DNA of 64,000 nucleotides from Atherix ibis. Taxonomy: Eukaryota > Arthropoda > Insecta > Diptera > Athericidae. The notes below the pieces were generated by a model that worked only from the letters and a program-made list of their open reading frames with translations, searched no databases and was not told the origin of the DNA. The translations under genes were made by a program, and so were the position numbers. Each line of letters opens with the position of its first letter. Positions within the stretch are counted from its first letter, which is position 1. The stretch covers positions 52,583,667 to 52,647,666 of the forward strand of contig OY282610.1 in the NCBI GenBank assembly GCA_958298945.1, in the 5' to 3' direction. Shown in pieces: positions 61,374 through 64,000 of this stretch.

Positions 61374-63178
61374 ATGAATTTTTTCTCAAAATCACCAACA
61401 AAAATTTATCCAGAAAGGATATTCTCATTCCAATCGAGAAAATATGTATTGGAGAAGCTTTGCCTGAAAGTACGCAATGACACCATAAAAACAATTCTAA
61501 AAACCTTAATTTGTATACAAAAAAAAAACGAATTTTAAGAAAGAAAACTATAACTTTTATGAATTTTTTCTCAAAATCACCAACAAAAATTTATCCAGAA
61601 AGGATATTCTCATTCCAATCGAGAAAATATGTATTGGAGAAGCTTTGCCTGAAAGTATGCAATGACACCATAAAAAGAATTCTAAAAAACTTAATTTGTA
61701 TACAAAAAAAAACGAATTTTAGGAAAGAAAACTATAAATTTTATGAATTTTTTCTCAAAATCACCAACAAAAATTTATCCAGAAAGGATATTCTCATTCC
61801 AATCGAGAAAATATGCATTGAAGAAGCTTTGCCTAAAAGTACGCAATGACACCATAAAAACCGTTCTAAAAACCTTAATTTTTATACAAAAAAAACGAAT
61901 TTTAGGAAAGAAAACTATAAATTTTATGAATTTTTTCTCAAAATCACCAACAAAAATTTATCCAGAAAGGATATTCTCATTCCAATCGAGAAAATATGCA
62001 TTGAAGAAGCTTTGCCTAAAAGTACGCAATGACACCATAAAAACCGTTCTAAAAACCTTAATTTTTATACAAAAAAAACGAATTTTAAGAAAGAAAACCA
62101 TAAATTTTATGAATTTTTTCTCAAAATCACCAACAAAAATTTATCCAGAAATGATATTCTCATTCCAATCGAGAAAATATGCATTGGAGAAGCTTTGCCT
62201 GAAAGTACGCAATGACACCATAAAAACAATTCTAAAAACATTAATTTTTATACAAAAAAAATGAATTTTAAGAAAGAAAACCATAAATTTTATGAATTTT
62301 TTCTCAAAACCACCAACAAAAATTTATCCAGAAAGAATTTTCTCATTCCAATGAGAATAATATGAATTGGAGAAGCTTTGCCTGAAAGTGCACAATCATA
62401 CCCCAAACAAACATCTCCAAAAAACCACCATTTTCATAGAGAAAAACAAATTTTAAGAGAAAGTGGACTCAGTGTAATAATTGTTGCCTCCTATTTTTTG
62501 AGAAAACTGGGTGCCTGGTGTAAAAATTGGATTTTCGTGAACATTGTCACAAATTTTCGAATTTTTGTGGTTTTTTGCATATCTTTAGGTGGTCAATTTA
62601 TTTTGCTTTCAGTAAATAAAAAATTTAATTTTAGGCAATTTTTTTTTAATAGTGCTCACAAAAATTTATTCTGAAAGGATATTCCTTTTTCGATCAGGAT
62701 AATATGGATCTAGAAGGCTATATTAAAGTGTATGTAATGAAACCATAAAACAAATTGCCATTTTTATCCAAAAAAGCAAACTTTATTTTTAAAAAAATAC
62801 AGCGAACTTTAGGTATTTTTTTTTAAAACGCCTGGAAAAAATTTTCCTGTAAGGACTTTTTTAGTCCGATCAGGATAATAAGAATAATTATTAGTTTCAC
62901 ATATGTATGCGCATTAACATCATTAAACAAATTTTCGAAAAAATTTCCTTTTTCATAGAAAAATAGAAATTTAAAAAAAAATTTAATGATCTTTTGGCAA
63001 ATTTTTCTCAAAACTCCCACCGAAATTTATCGTGACATGTCATTTTCCTTCCAATCATTATATTAAAAGTCATAGAAGGTTTGCCTGAAAGTGTGCAATG
63101 ACACCACAAAATAAATTTTAAAAAACCTTAATTTTTATACAAAAAAAACGAATTTTAATAAAGAAAACAATTAATTTT
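61374..63178 (+). repeat. HOR unit 34 (5 K monomers + cassette)
   Basis: K starts are at 61374 (K1), 61559 (K2), 61743 (K4 body with K2 tail), 61926 (K4) and 62109 (K5). The monomers at 61743 and 61926 share ATTGAAGAAGC, so one is probably a copy of the other. The cassette starts at 62292 with GAACATTGTC in X and CATAAAACAAATTG in P. Confidence 0.92.
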
Positions 63179-64000
63179 ATGAATTTTTTCTCAAAATCAC
63201 CAACAAAAATTTATCCAGAAAGGATATTCTCATTGCAATCGAGAAAATATGTATAGGAGAAGCTTTGCCTGAAAGTATGCAATGACACCATAAAAAGAAT
63301 TCTAAAAACCTTAATTTGTATACAAAAAAAAACGAATTTTAGGAAAGAAAACTATAAATTTTATGAATTTTTTCTCAAAATCACCAACAAAAATTTATAC
63401 AGAAAGGATATTCTCATTCCAATCGAGAAAATATGCATTGGAGAAGCTTTGCCTAAAAGTACGCAATGACACCATAAAAACCGTTCTAAAAACCTTAATT
63501 TTTATACAAAAAAAACGAATTTTAAGAAAGAAAACCATAAATTTTATGAATTTTTTCTCAAAATCACCAACAAAAATTTATCCAGAAATGATATTCTCAT
63601 TCCAATCGAGAAAATATGCATTGGAGAAGCTTTGCCTGAAAGTACGCAATGACACCATAAAAACAATTCTAAAAACCTTAATTTTTATACAAAAAAAATG
63701 AATTTTAAGAAAGAAAACCATAAATTTTATGAATTTTTTCTCAAAACCACCAACAAAAATTTATCCAGAAAGAATTTTCTCATTCCAATGAGAATAATAT
63801 GAATTGGAGAAGCTTTGCCTGAAAGTGCACAATCATACCCCAAACAAACATCTCCAAAAAACCACCATTTTCATAGAGAAAAACAAATTTTAAGAGAAAG
63901 TGGACTCAGTGTAATAATTGTTGCCTCCTATTTTTTGAGAAAACTGGGTGCCTGGTGTAAAAATTGGATTTTCGTGAATATTGTCACAAATTTTCGAATT
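63179..64000 (+). repeat. HOR unit 35, truncated by the window end
   Basis: K starts are at 63179 (K2-like, with GTATAGGAG and the AAAAAGAATTC variant of units 33-34), 63363 (K4) and 63546 (K5). J starts at 63729 and X at about 63901. The window ends inside X, so the array continues. Confidence 0.9.

Larger units (their letters stand above)
1..64000 (+). repeat. AT-rich higher-order satellite array, 184 bp monomer
   Basis: The window is filled edge to edge with head-to-tail copies of a monomer of about 184 bp. Spacing is seen directly: the start motif ATGAATTTTTTCTCAAAATC recurs at 2306, 2490 and 2674, and so on throughout. About 175 near-identical K monomers are grouped into 35 runs, each followed by the same cassette of about 886 bp (J, X, P, Q, R). 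All copies share one orientation; the only inverted segment is a 23 bp arm at 15257. HindIII (AAGCTT) occurs once in nearly every K and J monomer, XbaI (TCTAGA) once in P, and FspI (TGCGCA) once in Q. Neither array edge is inside the window. The monomer length is close to a nucleosomal repeat, common for centromeric or heterochromatic satellites; that role is inferred. Family and organism are not recognised. Confidence 0.97.

Noticed and set aside
271..63701. Repeated forward open frames of 96-218 codons across K monomers as protein genes
   Set aside because: They are the same satellite sequence read over and over. Length changes arise from one-base A-tract differences, neighbouring copies overlap in different frames, several begin only at TTG, and nothing resembles a known domain. 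Conservation is at nucleotide level and includes the stop codons.
1..64000. CRISPR array or prokaryotic repeat locus
   Set aside because: Repeats are 184 bp with no spacers, no leader and no cas genes, and are organised in higher-order units typical of eukaryotic satellites.

Overview
The whole 64 kb window is one uninterrupted tandem satellite array. I see no protein-coding gene, RNA gene, transposon, CRISPR array or unique-sequence gap. It is very AT-rich: one consensus monomer counted by hand gives 48 G+C in 184 bases, about 26%. All monomers run head to tail on the same strand. This organisation, together with the size of the array, points to eukaryotic heterochromatin such as a centromeric, pericentromeric or subtelomeric block. 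The sequence alone does not identify the organism; an AT-rich invertebrate such as an insect is my guess only.

The basic monomer is about 184 bp, with 183 and 185 bp forms that differ mainly in one A-tract. Monomers are organised into higher-order units. Each unit has (i) a run of near-identical monomers, called K here, and (ii) a fixed cassette of about 886 bp. K monomers fall into five positional classes. K1: GTATTGG, ACAATTC, TTTGTATAC, tail TTAAGAAAG. K2: like K1 with tail TTAGGAAAG. K3: GCATTGG, ACCGTTC, TTTTTATAC, tail TTAATAAAG. K4: like K3 with tail TTAAGAAAGAAAACCAT. K5: AAATGATATTC, GCATTGG, ACAATTC, and an AAAATGAATTTTAAG tail. The cassette is J (a diverged monomer), X (about 151 bp with no evident monomer homology), then three strongly diverged monomers P, Q and R. 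The simplest complete order is K1-K2-K3-K4-K5-J-X-P-Q-R, about 1,806 bp; 54152-55956 is the type example.

I count 34 complete units plus a partial one at each edge. The cassette is nearly invariant in length (884-893 bp in most units), while the K run varies from 2 to 14 monomers: 5 in ten units, 4 in nine, 3 in six, 6 in four, 8 in three, and one each of 2, 7 and 14. Unit length therefore steps by about 184 bp from 1,254 to 3,742 bp. Longer runs arise by repeating K1-K2-K3 blocks internally.

Regions: 1-318 is the tail of a truncated unit; 319-6465 holds two 8-K units related by a 2,355 bp tandem duplication; 6466-24514 is a mixed series; 24515-28958 is a 2,222 bp tandem duplication in which each copy carries a partly duplicated cassette; 28959-41000 is a further mixed series; about 41200-46080 is unusually rich in one-base indels; 45348-50912 contains the longest K run and rearranged cassettes; 50913-64000 is regular again and ends inside X of unit 35. 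Shared private variants, chimeric monomers, a snap-back palindrome at 15257-15308 and segmental duplications show recent unequal exchange, conversion and template switching. The many open frames are by-products of satellite homogeneity and are not called as genes.
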